A stretch of 64,000 bases of DNA from Chloroflexus sp. Y-396-1. GTDB taxonomy: Bacteria; Chloroflexota; Chloroflexia; Chloroflexales; Chloroflexaceae. Below the pieces are notes generated by a model. The model had not been told where the DNA came from and did not search any database. It saw nothing but the letters and a program-made list of their open reading frames with translations. The translations under genes were made by a program, and so were the position numbers. The DNA lies in the NCBI RefSeq assembly GCF_000516515.1, contig NZ_KI911784.1, positions 1,054,001-1,118,000 on the forward strand, read 5' to 3'. Below, piece after piece: positions 44,616-54,236 of this stretch (its first letter is position 1; each line of letters opens with the position of its first letter).

Positions 44616-45586
44616 CGAATATGCCATCAATTACTCAGGTTCAGGGTGTGCTGGTTGGTCATGCGACTCACGAAGAGGCGCTGACCGGGGTGACCGTAAT
44701 TTTGACGCCAGAAGGTGCAGTGGCCGGTGTTGATGTGCGCGGTGGTGCGCCCGGTACACGAGAGACTGATCTGCTTGATCCGGTAAATCTGGTGGAACAG
44801 GTGCATGCAGTGGTTTTGACCGGTGGTAGTGCATTTGGACTGGCCGCTGCAACTGGGGTCGTGTCGTGGCTTTATGAACGCGGTTACGGTTTTGATGTCG
44901 GGTTAACGAAGGTGCCAATCGTACCAGCAGCCGTGATCTTCGATTTGGGCATTGGTCGGGCAGATATTTGGCCTGATGCCACCATGGGTTATGCCGCCTG
45001 TGTTGCCGCAGAAACTGCGGTTGCTGAAGGAAGCGTTGGTGCTGGTATTGGGGCGACCGTCGGGAAGGTTGGCGGCATGGCAACCGCTATGCGCGGTGGT
45101 GTTGGAACCTGGAGTGAGACACTGGTGAACGGGGTAACCGTAGGGGCTCTGGTGGTTGTGAATGCGTTTGGTGACGTAGTTGACACCCAAGGTCGCATTG
45201 TAGCAGGTGCGCGTGCTCCTGATCAGACATTGATCGGTACCGGTACACTCCTTCGGGGTGGCTTGAGCCGACAGTCGTTTGCCGATCCAGTTGGGCAGAA
45301 TACAACTATTGCAGTGGTAGCAACTGACGCACGACTCGATAAAGCGGCCGCTACCAGACTGGCAATAATGGCACAAGACGGGCTGGCCCGTGCCATTCGC
45401 CCTGCCCATTCGCCATTTGATGGTGACACTGTCTTTGCATTAGCTACTGGGGTTCGTGAGGCGCCGCCGCTAGTCACTTTGGGCGCTGTGGCCGCTGATG
45501 TGTTGGCAACGGCTATTGTACGTGCAGTCCAGGCGGCGACGATGGCAGCGGGTATTCCGGCGGCTCGTGATCTGGCAAGAAGTTAA
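44612..45586 (+). CDS. P1 family (S58/DmpA-like) peptidase
   Basis: 324 residues of the DmpA/BapA N-terminal nucleophile family. Members process themselves before a Ser/Thr and act as aminopeptidases or related amidases. The GVTVILTPEGA start, AVVLTGGSAFGLAAATGV and VGKVGGMATAMRGGVGT match the family. The predicted self-cleavage point is Asn230/Thr231 in GQNTTIAVVATDA. It overlaps the zinc-ribbon gene by 4 bp and is probably the last gene of the pdx-tmk operon. Confidence 0.9.
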   Translation: MTNMPSITQVQGVLVGHATHEEALTGVTVILTPEGAVAGVDVRGGAPGTRETDLLDPVNLVEQVHAVVLTGGSAFGLAAATGVVSWLYERGYGFDVGLTKVPIVPAAVIFDLGIGRADIWPDATMGYAACVAAETAVAEGSVGAGIGATVGKVGGMATAMRGGVGTWSETLVNGVTVGALVVVNAFGDVVDTQGRIVAGARAPDQTLIGTGTLLRGGLSRQSFADPVGQNTTIAVVATDARLDKAAATRLAIMAQDGLARAIRPAHSPFDGDTVFALATGVREAPPLVTLGAVAADVLATAIVRAVQAATMAAGIPAARDLARS

Positions 45587-45793
45587 CAGATTCTGCCTGA
45601 TGAAGCATAACATAAATTTACTACGAAAAATTTATTTCATCACGGAGAGTTGCCGAGAATCATTTCGTTCGGCGTTCTCCAGGATGAGAGTTTACAATAG
45701 AATGTATATATTGAACACGATCTACGGTATAATTCCCCAGTAGCTTACCGTTTATTCCATTGAAATCATCAAATCATACCCTAAAGTAACGCC

Positions 45794-47569
45794 ATGAAGC
45801 GTTTGATCACATTCCTAATCGCCTTGCTTGCGCTGCCCCTCCTAATTGGCTGTGAGCTTGTTACTGATGTGCCAACAGCCAGTCCATCCGTGCTTACACC
45901 AACACCCGAGCCAACGCCAACAGTGGTAGAAAAACGGGTGTTGCGCATTGGATTAGTGGCTGAACCACCTGATTTGTTGCCGTATCACAGCAATCCAACC
46001 GATGAGCGATTAACGGCGGCGTTAACCGAGTTGCTCTTTCCTTCACCCATATTGGCGGTTGATTTCAAGCTCCAAACGACCGGTGTGTTGACGCGCTTAC
46101 CCGACTTTGTCAATGGTGATGTTGTGACAACGACGGTTACCGTCTTTCGCGATGAGCTGGGTCGGATTACGGAAACGCCAACTACTACAACTGATGAAGT
46201 GACGCAGGTAAGTGTGACGTTTCGTTGGAATCCCGGTCTGCGATGGTCGGATGGAACGCCGGTAACAGCAGCCGACTCGGTATTTGCTTACGAACTGGCG
46301 CAACGCATTGATCTCGGTCAAGCGGCGAACAGCCGTCTGGCAATGATCGAGCGCTACGAGCAGGTCGATGAACATACAACCCGAGCCGTTTTACGTCCTG
46401 ATGTTACCGATCCGGCGTACATCACTAGTTACTGGGTGCCATTGCCACGACATCTGCTAGCAACTCTTGATCCGCAACAGATGATGCAAAGTGAGTTTAT
46501 ACGCCGGCCATTAAGCTATGGGCCATACATGGTAAGTAGTTTTGAAGGTGGAACGCTCGAACTAGTGCGTAATCCATACTATCGGGGCGAGTTGGCGCCG
46601 TTTGATACCATTGTCATTGCTTTTCGCAGTGATCCGGTGCAGTTGCTCGAACTGGTGAATGGCGGAGGGCTTGATCTGGCATTTATCGAGCAGCCAACAC
46701 CAGCACTGCTGAGCGAACTCTTGAAAGTGGCAGATCGGCAAGAATTAGCGATCAGTACCTCTCCCAATGCAATCTGGGAACATCTTGACTTTAACCTGGA
46801 TGTTCCGTTATTGCAAGATATTCGTGTGCGACGGGCCATTGCATACGCCATCAATCGCGCCGGTATTGTGAACGAATTGCTCGGCGGACGGAGTAACGTA
46901 TTAGAGAGCTGGATCCTGCCTGGTCAGCTCGGAGAACCACCACTTGATCAAATCACTCGCTATCCGTATAACCCCGATGAAGCTCGTCGTTTACTTGATG
47001 AAGCTAACCTGCTCGATACCGATGGTGATGGCTGGCGCGAGTATGAAGGTCTGCCCCTGCTCCTGTCGTTAGTGACAACAGCTAATTCACCGTTACGTGA
47101 AGCTGTTGCCGAACGGATCGTCGCCGATCTGGCTCAGGTTGGTGTACAGATTGAAGTAGCGCCGTTACCGCCGACCGAATTGTACAGTGTTGATGGGCCA
47201 CTCTATCAGCGAACCTTCCAGTTAGCCCTTTTTGGATGGATTGCCGGATTTCATCCACGAGGCTGGGAATTGTGGAGTTGTGCTGGTGTACCGGACGAAG
47301 CAAACAACTGGACGGGGAATAACTTTGCCGGTTGGTGTTTTTTCGAGGCCAATGAGGCAATTAATACAGCGACCACCTCGCTTGATCCGTCCGAGCAAGT
47401 TACTGCCTATATCCGTCAGCAACAACTCTTTACACAGGAATTGCCGGTATTACCCCTCTTCCAGCGCATTGATGTGCTGATTGCGCGTCCTGGTCTTACA
47501 GGATGGCAACTCGATCCGACTGCACCATTTACGTGGAATATCAGTTCCTGGCGGTTGGGAGAGGAGTGA
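45794..47569 (+). CDS. Peptide/solute-binding lipoprotein of an ABC transporter (SBP_bac_5)
   Basis: 591 residues. Lipobox LPLLIGC with Cys near residue 20, then a Thr/Pro-rich spacer (TPTPEPTPTVVE). The family-5 solute-binding domain contains VSVTFRWNPGLRWSDGTPVT, RRPLSYGPYMV, DIRVRRAIAYAINR and PYNPDEARRLLDEANL. It resembles OppA/DppA and may feed the oppD/oppF ATPases 5.5 kb downstream, but no permease genes are present. The 207 bp upstream hold an inverted repeat (GGAGA/TCTCC arms near 45644 and 45680) and a TATAAT at 45728 without a good -35. Confidence 0.92.
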   Translation: MKRLITFLIALLALPLLIGCELVTDVPTASPSVLTPTPEPTPTVVEKRVLRIGLVAEPPDLLPYHSNPTDERLTAALTELLFPSPILAVDFKLQTTGVLTRLPDFVNGDVVTTTVTVFRDELGRITETPTTTTDEVTQVSVTFRWNPGLRWSDGTPVTAADSVFAYELAQRIDLGQAANSRLAMIERYEQVDEHTTRAVLRPDVTDPAYITSYWVPLPRHLLATLDPQQMMQSEFIRRPLSYGPYMVSSFEGGTLELVRNPYYRGELAPFDTIVIAFRSDPVQLLELVNGGGLDLAFIEQPTPALLSELLKVADRQELAISTSPNAIWEHLDFNLDVPLLQDIRVRRAIAYAINRAGIVNELLGGRSNVLESWILPGQLGEPPLDQITRYPYNPDEARRLLDEANLLDTDGDGWREYEGLPLLLSLVTTANSPLREAVAERIVADLAQVGVQIEVAPLPPTELYSVDGPLYQRTFQLALFGWIAGFHPRGWELWSCAGVPDEANNWTGNNFAGWCFFEANEAINTATTSLDPSEQVTAYIRQQQLFTQELPVLPLFQRIDVLIARPGLTGWQLDPTAPFTWNISSWRLGEE

Positions 47570-47757
47570 GGATAGTTGTAGCCCAACTAGGCCATGGGGG
47601 TGGGTTCCGAACCGCTACCTACCGATGCGGTGACGATCATGATCGGCGGGGCAATAGAGGCGTGGCGCCACCGACGGAACGAGACGATGACAGCTTCTTC
47701 ACGTACTGCGGCCGGATTGGGAACCCGCGTCTGCCTCAGAAACCGACCATCAACAAC

Positions 47758-48939
47758 CTAACACCGTCTATGATTGCTGGCTATCAATTCGCTGGCAATG
47801 CGCTCTAGTTCGCGGCAATGCCGTTGCCATGAAAATTCGGCCACTACTCGTTCGCGGGCGCGCTGCCCCATCGCGAAAGCGGCTGCTGGATCACACAGGA
47901 CTCGTTCAATGGCTGCTGCCAGCGCAGCGACATTGCCTTCAGGAAAGACGGCTCCTTCCTGTCCTTCGCGAATGACGGTCGTAAGTGGTGGGATGGCTGC
48001 TGTTACAACCGGTAAACCGGCAGCCATATACTCATAGATTTTCAACGGTGACCAGAAGAATCCAGCAGCTCGCAGAGCTGGATGAGGGGCAGTGTTAAAA
48101 GGAGCAACGCCAAGATGAGCCCGTCTCAGCAATACCGGAATGTCTTCGTAGGGCACTGCACCCGTAAAGGTAAAGTGCTGGCGATACGGCGCCGCCAGCG
48201 TTTCGGCTATCGCTCGTTCAGGGCCATCGCCGATCAGGGTAAAGTGGTAAGGATGACCCCGTTCAAGTAAAATGCGTGCTGCTCGCACAAAGTCGGTAAC
48301 CCCGTGCCACGGTCGAAATGAACCAATAAAGACAATGTTCGGTGGGCCGGGTGGTGGATTTGTACGAGGAGTAAAGGCCTCGACATTGGCCCCCCACGGT
48401 AGTTCGATAATCTTACTTCTTGGAATGCTGGCCGGTACAGTGGTATGCAACGGGGTAATAATCCGGTCGGCCCAATGGCACTGCTGCTCAGCCCAGCGTC
48501 GAAATGGGCCGCCCAACGCATCATCGAGCTGGCGTTTACGGACGCCTGGAGGATCAATGATCAGGGCATTTACTTCCAGGATTGTTGGAATTCCTAGCCG
48601 TTGAGCGGCGATCATCCCTGCGCCGGCGAAGTTGTAATACCGTTCCATAATCAGATCGGGTCGAAGCCGGCGTGCCAATCGAATCACAGCAGAAACTCCT
48701 GCCAGGCTTAACACCTTGGGTAGGTCTTGGTGGTAAAGGGTAAACCCGGCATACGATTGACCGTGCAACCGTATCAGCGACCGCAGATGGAGATGATACG
48801 GCGGCAGCTCGCGACTGGCAGCAATTACGTGAACTTCATGCCCCAAATGGGCCAAGCCACGGGCTACTTCCAGAGTATGCACGCTACCGCCTAGTGTGCC
48901 GGGCGTTGGAATACCAGAAGCAAGATAGAGGATACGCAC
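47758..48939 (-). CDS. Glycosyltransferase family 4
   Basis: 393-residue GT-B glycosyltransferase. The N-terminal domain begins with GGSVHTLEVARGLAHLGHEVHV, and the C-terminal domain holds NIVFIGSFRPWHGV and the sugar-nucleotide segment KIYEYMAAGLPVV with EGAVFPEGNVAALAAAIE. Sugar and acceptor are unknown. GTG start at 48939. The DarA-like gene lies 6 bp upstream on the same strand, so both are on one transcript. Confidence 0.9.
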   Translation of the reverse strand: MRILYLASGIPTPGTLGGSVHTLEVARGLAHLGHEVHVIAASRELPPYHLHLRSLIRLHGQSYAGFTLYHQDLPKVLSLAGVSAVIRLARRLRPDLIMERYYNFAGAGMIAAQRLGIPTILEVNALIIDPPGVRKRQLDDALGGPFRRWAEQQCHWADRIITPLHTTVPASIPRSKIIELPWGANVEAFTPRTNPPPGPPNIVFIGSFRPWHGVTDFVRAARILLERGHPYHFTLIGDGPERAIAETLAAPYRQHFTFTGAVPYEDIPVLLRRAHLGVAPFNTAPHPALRAAGFFWSPLKIYEYMAAGLPVVTAAIPPLTTVIREGQEGAVFPEGNVAALAAAIERVLCDPAAAFAMGQRARERVVAEFSWQRHCRELERIASELIASNHRRC

Positions 48940-48945
48940 AATAGC

Positions 48946-49188
48946 CTACAACCGCTCGTAACGTTCGAGATCCATCGTGATTGCCAGAGTGCCCGGTGCT
49001 GCTCGTTGCATGATCTCGTGTGCCCGTTCAACCTGAGAATCTTCTACCCCGACCAGAAGTGTCGTATTGCCCCGGCGTAAAAAACCACCAGTGGTTGCCA
49101 GACGTGTCACTCGAAAGCCAGCGGTAACCAGGGCATCAACCCCAGCATCCGCGTGAACATCCTCGGTTACGAAGATAATCAGTTTCAT
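48946..49188 (-). CDS. Short DarA-like (DUF970) protein
   Basis: 80 residues, a compact paralogue of the protein at 43775-44101: KLIIFVTEDV, GFRVTRLATTGGFLRRGN, TTLLVGVEDSQV. It lacks the large loop and last strand of the longer protein, so it may not bind the same ligand. ATG 49188 with AAAGGG upstream is used rather than the longer frame from 49254. Confidence 0.8.
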   Translation of the reverse strand: MKLIIFVTEDVHADAGVDALVTAGFRVTRLATTGGFLRRGNTTLLVGVEDSQVERAHEIMQRAAPGTLAITMDLERYERL

Positions 49189-49283
49189 ACTTACCCTTTC
49201 GCCTTTGTAAGCAGTTGCTGCCGAGATTATACGGAGAGCTGGCGTTATCGTCAATGTTTTGTATTGTTGGGCAATGACGGGCG

Positions 49284-49292
49284 TGCTATCAT
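49284..49292 (+). promoter_or_regulatory. Extended -10 promoter
   Basis: TGC-TATCAT at 49284-49292, about 78 bp before the phosphoribosyltransferase start. TTGGGC lies 14 bp upstream, too close for a normal -35. Confidence 0.4.
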
Positions 49293-49369
49293 TGTCGTAG
49301 GTAATGAGCGAGTGTGTCGTGGTGGGGATAAAGAGATGTTGTATCTGGAAGTTACAGCAGGAGGCGGCT

Positions 49370-50059
49370 ATGCCAATACCGGTAGGTTCACGTCGCTTTG
49401 CCGACCGTCGTGCAGCCGGAAAGTCGCTGGCCTGGAGTCTGAGCCATTATGCCGAACGTCCTAGATTGCAGATTTTGGCTCTGCCCCGAGGTGGTGTACC
49501 GGTTGCTTATGAAGTAGCGCAGGCGTTGTCGGCACCACTCGATGTTTTGCTCGTGCGCAAACTCGGTGTGCCTGGTCAGGTTGAGCTAGCGATGGGAGCG
49601 ATTGCCGAAGGTGGGGTACGGGTGCTCAACCACGAGATTATCGCCGATTTACGCATCCCGCCCCACGTGATTGAAGAAGTGACTGCCCTCGAACAGCTTG
49701 AAATTACCCGCCGTGCTCAGACCTACCGTGGTCAGCGCCCACCACTTGAACTGCGCGATAAGACGGTTATTATCATCGACGATGGTTTGGCAACCGGTGC
49801 TACCATGCACGCAGCAGTTGATTGTGTGCGGTTGCACCAACCACGGTGGATTACGGTTGCAGTGCCTGTCGCTAGCAAAGAAGGGGTACGGATGTTACGT
49901 TCAGTTGCTGATGATGTGGTAGCAGTGTTGACGGTCGAACCATTTTACGCGCTTAGCTACTGGTATGATGATTTTAGTCAGACCGGTGACGATGAGGTGC
50001 GAGAGTTATTGCACGCTGCTCAATCGACGAGTACTGTATCTAACCACGAGGGTGCATGA
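49370..50059 (+). CDS. Phosphoribosyltransferase family protein
   Basis: 229 residues. Type I phosphoribosyltransferase domain with ILALPRGGVPVAYEVA and PRPP loop VIIIDDGLATGATM. It resembles the stand-alone PRTase proteins often found next to dienelactone-hydrolase-like genes; substrate unknown. ATG 49370 follows GGAGGCGG. The stop overlaps the BTAD regulator gene by 4 bp (ATGA), so the two are coupled. Confidence 0.85.
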   Translation: MPIPVGSRRFADRRAAGKSLAWSLSHYAERPRLQILALPRGGVPVAYEVAQALSAPLDVLLVRKLGVPGQVELAMGAIAEGGVRVLNHEIIADLRIPPHVIEEVTALEQLEITRRAQTYRGQRPPLELRDKTVIIIDDGLATGATMHAAVDCVRLHQPRWITVAVPVASKEGVRMLRSVADDVVAVLTVEPFYALSYWYDDFSQTGDDEVRELLHAAQSTSTVSNHEGA

Positions 50060-53000
50060 TCGTTGTTCAACTGTTTGGTTCGCCACGGATTGTCATAGAC
50101 GATCAACCTGTCTCGCTTCCACGGCGGCGGAGTAGGGCATTGCTTTACTACCTGGCTGCTCACACCCGTCCGGTATCCCGCGAACAGGTTTTGTCACTTC
50201 TCTGGCCTGATCACGAACGGAGTGCAGCGCAACAGATGTTGCGTTCAACACTTTATGCCATCCGGCGGGTGTTGAGAGAAGGGTTAGTTACCGACGAAGA
50301 GTGGCTAGCACTTGAAGCAATCGTAGATGTGCGTCGTTTGCAAACACTTATTGCCGATCCGCAGGTCGATGCGCCGACGCTCCTGGCTGCATTGCCTGCC
50401 AGAGATATTGACTTCCTGGCAGGTTTTATGCTCACCGATTGCGAGCCGTTTCAGGTATGGCTGGAGGCTGAGCGCGAACGGGTAAGGGCGTTGCTTGCAC
50501 GTGGTTGGTTGCGGCTGGCTCGCCTGTATGAACAGCAGGGTGATACGATGGCAGCGCTTGCCGCATTTGATCACGTGCTCAGGATTGATCCACTTCTGGA
50601 AGATGTACAGCGCGATGCGATTCGTCTGGCATACCTGAGTGGTGATCGGGTAGGGGCTATCCGTCGTTTCGAGCGCTTGCGCGATCTGCTCGATCAAGAG
50701 TTAGGTGTTCCACCCATGCGCGAAACCCAGGCTCTGTACGACGCAATCATTACCGATTCGCTCGCTACGTCTCCAACTGTGCCCATACGGCTGCGTCCGT
50801 CGTTGATCAATAGCTCATTACCGTTCGTCAGCCGGGAGCTTGAAATGGCAACGTTGCAGTCAGAAGCACGCCCTGGCCGGTTGGTGCTCATCGAAGGTGT
50901 GCCTGGTATTGGCAAGACGCGGCTGGCAGAGGAGTTTTTAGTGCGACGGGGTGGGCTGGTCATAATCGGTGCTGCCCGTGAGTTGGAACAACATCTGCCC
51001 TATTTTCCGATCAGGACAGCATTACACACACTAATTAGCCGTCCCGAATGGTCTATCTTACGACCGCAATTGCAGCTCTCTCCGATCTGGTGGCACGAAT
51101 TAGGACGCTTGTTGCCCGATCTGGCCCCACCACCGACTGATCTCCCCGACGAGGCCCGTCTCTGGGAAGCAGTTACTCGTCTATTGCTCGAATTGGCCCG
51201 CCATACTCCGGTAAGTTTCTTGTTCGACGATGTGCAATGGGCTGATGCCAGTACGCTTGGGTTCCTGGGGTATCTCTTACGACGGAGTACCGATACTGAT
51301 CTCTTACTCGTAGCTACCAGTCGTCCACCTGAACCACGGAGCGCTCTTGCCGGTTTGCTTCGCTCGCTTGTGCGGGAAGAACGAGTATTTCGCTTACCAA
51401 TTGATCGACTCGATCCAGCGGCAATGTTCGTGATTGCTCGCCATCTGAGCGAACCGTTCGCCCATCCGCTGGCCAATTGGTTAGAGCAGAGCGCTGAGGG
51501 AAATCCTTACATTATTGTCGAATTAATTCGTCACGCTCGAACCGCCGGTTGGCTTACCGATAATGGTATGGTGAATATCAGCGCATTATCGGCACAACCA
51601 GTCGTACCACAGACTGTCTCCAACCTGATCGAAACCCGTCTGAGCCGGCTTTCGGAAGCAGCCCGGCGTGTTCTCGATGCAGCCGTCCTGGTTGGGCGTG
51701 ATTTTGAGTTTAGCGTTGTTGCCAGGGCAGCCGCTCTGTCTGATGACGCCGCGCTCGATGCCTTCGATGAATTGCTAGCGGCCCGACTAATAGTTCCACT
51801 TGAACATGGTCGTTTCCGTTTCGATCATAGCCTGACAATGGAGATCGTGCGCCGTGATGGCAGAGAACTGCGTCAGCAGATGTTACATCGGCGTATTGGG
51901 GAAGCGCTTGAAGTGCTCTACCGTGAGCAGATTGATGATGTCGCCGGTCAAATTGCGCTTCATTTCACCAAAGGCGACTGGAAGGAACGTGCAGCCGGTT
52001 ATGCACTCCGCGCAGCAGAACGTGCAGCGTCAGTAGCTGCATGGCCGGAGGCGGCAGAATTCTACCAGCAGGCCTTGATAGGCTTACCGGTGAATCAACG
52101 TTCAGCCGTTTTGATTAAGCTGGGTGATGTGCGGCTACAAGCAGGTGCTGCTGCCGCAGCAGCAGAGGCCTTCCGTGATGCAATTGCAGTAGCGCAGACA
52201 CCGCACGATGCGCTCGTTGCTCGACTAGCGTTAGCACGAGCGCTGATTCCCCAGGGTCGTTATGCTGAAGTGATCGCACTGGTTAGCCAGCTTGAACCCA
52301 ATACTAGTCCGCATGAACAGGCAACTGCACTCTTTCTCTGGGGAACGGCACTCTCACTGGAAGGCGCCGATCTGGCTGCGGCTGCTGTGCGATTGTTTCA
52401 GGCCGAACAGATACTCCGCACTTATGCAGTTACCGATGGGGCAGCGCTTGCCCAGGTCAATTTCGAGTTGGGAAACATTGCGGCGCAGCAGGGTGATCTC
52501 GACACGGCGATTGCCCGCTACGAGCATGCCCGCCACATTGCCGATGAAGCCGGTACTCAGGCAATGACCTGGCGTATCTTATCGCGCAATAATCAGGCGT
52601 ATCACCGATTATTACGCGGTGAAGTTGAAGTAGCTGCGGCAATCATCACAGAGGCGTTAGCGCTGGCTGAGGAATGGGGAGCACTCTCGTTGCAGCCCTA
52701 TCTCCTTTCGACTGCCGGTGAAGTCGCGCTGGCGCAGGATGACGTGACAACTGCGATCACACGATTTCAACAGGGATTAACGCTTGCCACTCAGTTGGGT
52801 ATTCCCGAACGGATCGCCGGTATTACCGCGAATCTGGGGCTGGCAGCGCTGCGCTGTGGCGAAACGACCTGTGCCGTTCACTATCTCTCTTCGGCACTGG
52901 CCCAAGCCGATACGCTGGGGGCACGCCATCTGGCGGCTCAGATTCGCATCTGGCTTGCGCCTCTCTTACCAGCAGGGGAAGCGCGTGCCCTGCTCGCCGA

Positions 53001-53100
53001 GGCGCAAGAGATTGCCGAAATCGGTGGTCGTCGTCGGTTGTTGGCCGCAATTGAGCAGTTACGGACAGCGTTCACCGATCATGAAATAGCGGTACGTTGA
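50056..53100 (+). CDS. BTAD/SARP-type transcriptional regulator with AAA and TPR domains
   Basis: 1014 residues. An OmpR-like winged helix (1-90, with RRRSRALLYYLAAH), a bacterial transcriptional activator domain (about 95-245), an AAA/STAND ATPase (from 270, Walker A LIEGVPGIGKTRL, Walker B VSFLFDDVQWAD) and a long C-terminal TPR array (about 640-1000). AfsR-like STAND regulators switch on target genes after ligand or partner binding. There is no LuxR domain at the end. Translational coupling to the phosphoribosyltransferase suggests a joint pathway; the target is unknown. Confidence 0.9.
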   Translation: MIVVQLFGSPRIVIDDQPVSLPRRRSRALLYYLAAHTRPVSREQVLSLLWPDHERSAAQQMLRSTLYAIRRVLREGLVTDEEWLALEAIVDVRRLQTLIADPQVDAPTLLAALPARDIDFLAGFMLTDCEPFQVWLEAERERVRALLARGWLRLARLYEQQGDTMAALAAFDHVLRIDPLLEDVQRDAIRLAYLSGDRVGAIRRFERLRDLLDQELGVPPMRETQALYDAIITDSLATSPTVPIRLRPSLINSSLPFVSRELEMATLQSEARPGRLVLIEGVPGIGKTRLAEEFLVRRGGLVIIGAARELEQHLPYFPIRTALHTLISRPEWSILRPQLQLSPIWWHELGRLLPDLAPPPTDLPDEARLWEAVTRLLLELARHTPVSFLFDDVQWADASTLGFLGYLLRRSTDTDLLLVATSRPPEPRSALAGLLRSLVREERVFRLPIDRLDPAAMFVIARHLSEPFAHPLANWLEQSAEGNPYIIVELIRHARTAGWLTDNGMVNISALSAQPVVPQTVSNLIETRLSRLSEAARRVLDAAVLVGRDFEFSVVARAAALSDDAALDAFDELLAARLIVPLEHGRFRFDHSLTMEIVRRDGRELRQQMLHRRIGEALEVLYREQIDDVAGQIALHFTKGDWKERAAGYALRAAERAASVAAWPEAAEFYQQALIGLPVNQRSAVLIKLGDVRLQAGAAAAAAEAFRDAIAVAQTPHDALVARLALARALIPQGRYAEVIALVSQLEPNTSPHEQATALFLWGTALSLEGADLAAAAVRLFQAEQILRTYAVTDGAALAQVNFELGNIAAQQGDLDTAIARYEHARHIADEAGTQAMTWRILSRNNQAYHRLLRGEVEVAAAIITEALALAEEWGALSLQPYLLSTAGEVALAQDDVTTAITRFQQGLTLATQLGIPERIAGITANLGLAALRCGETTCAVHYLSSALAQADTLGARHLAAQIRIWLAPLLPAGEARALLAEAQEIAEIGGRRRLLAAIEQLRTAFTDHEIAVR

Positions 53101-53116
53101 TAGATACTCATGTTGC

Positions 53117-54220
53117 TCAGTTCTGATGCGAAACGCTCTTCACCCGTTCTGCTTCGGCAGCAATCCGCGCTGCCACTGCCTCGGCCTGCTTACGGGCGAC
53201 TTCTGGCATCAGCGTGATGCTCTCGCGGGCACGCCAGCAAGCGGCAAAATGCCCATCACCGTAATCAACAAATGGTGGCTCTTCTTCCTTACACTTCTGA
53301 ATAGCGATCGGGCATCGAGTGTGGAAATGGCAACCTGATGGTGGATTGAGCGGACTGGGCACATCACCCTCAAGAATGATCCGTCGACGCTGCTTTTCTA
53401 CTTTAGGATCAGGTATCGGGACTGCCGAGAGTAAAGCCTGCGTGTAAGGGTGCAGCGGCATTGAATAGAGCTTTGGCCCTTCGGCTAACTCGACAATCTT
53501 ACCGAGATACATTACTGCGACCCGATCGGAGATATGGTTAACAACACTCAGATCGTGGGCAATAAAGAGGTACGTTAGGCCAAGTTTATCCTGCAATTCT
53601 TCAAGCAAGTTAACTACCTGCGCCTGAATTGATACATCGAGTGCCGATACCGGCTCATCGCACACGACAAAGTCTGGTTCAACGGCCAGAGCGCGGGCGA
53701 TACCAATGCGTTGCCGCTGACCACCCGAAAACTCGTGTGGGTAACGGTTGGCAAAAGCCGGATTAAGACCAACCAGGTGTAGCAGCTCTTCGACTCGTTC
53801 ACGGACTGCCCGCCCCTCACGCAGTTTGTGGACGCGAATTGGCTCGGCGATAATATCACCCACTGTCATTCGCGGGTTGAGTGAGGCATACGGGTCTTGA
53901 AAGATCATCTGCACCCGCCGCCGCATCTGGCGCAGCGCATTCCCCTTCAGCTTCGTCAGATCAATCCCCTCAAAAAGTACCTGACCATCGGTCGGTCGGT
54001 AGAGTTGCAGAATTGCTCGTCCGGTCGTACTCTTCCCACAACCCGACTCGCCAACCAGACCGAGTGTTTCACCGCGTTTAATACTAAAACTGACTCCATC
54101 AACTGCTTTGACCGTACCAACCCGTCGTTGAAAAACGATTCCGCGGGTGACCGGAAAATACATCCGTAAATTTTTGACTTCGATGAGATGTTCGCCTGAT
54201 GGTGATGTCCCTGTTGTCAT
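53117..54220 (-). CDS. oppF: Oligopeptide ABC transporter ATP-binding protein OppF-like
   Basis: 367 residues. ABC ATPase with Walker [13 protein letters not shown], signature [15 protein letters not shown], Walker [13 protein letters not shown] and the C-terminal oligopeptide domain with four Cys/His ([14 protein letters not shown]), which holds an iron-sulfur cluster in some family members. ATG 54220 follows GAGGCAAAG; ATG 54232 lies upstream. It follows oppD by 16 bp. Confidence 0.94.
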   Translation of the reverse strand: MTTGTSPSGEHLIEVKNLRMYFPVTRGIVFQRRVGTVKAVDGVSFSIKRGETLGLVGESGCGKSTTGRAILQLYRPTDGQVLFEGIDLTKLKGNALRQMRRRVQMIFQDPYASLNPRMTVGDIIAEPIRVHKLREGRAVRERVEELLHLVGLNPAFANRYPHEFSGGQRQRIGIARALAVEPDFVVCDEPVSALDVSIQAQVVNLLEELQDKLGLTYLFIAHDLSVVNHISDRVAVMYLGKIVELAEGPKLYSMPLHPYTQALLSAVPIPDPKVEKQRRRIILEGDVPSPLNPPSGCHFHTRCPIAIQKCKEEEPPFVDYGDGHFAACWRARESITLMPEVARKQAEAVAARIAAEAERVKSVSHQN

Positions 54221-54236
54221 GCTTTGCCTCATCTAC

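Noticed and set aside
44631-45083. Minus-strand frames inside the P1 peptidase gene
   Set aside because: Shadow frames of a clearly coding gene with strong codon bias; products are His/Pro/Arg-rich and unlike proteins.
45711-45733. TTGAAC and TATAAT as promoter of the binding-protein gene
   Set aside because: Spacing is 11 bp; TATAAT may be real but no suitable -35 or TG extension is present.
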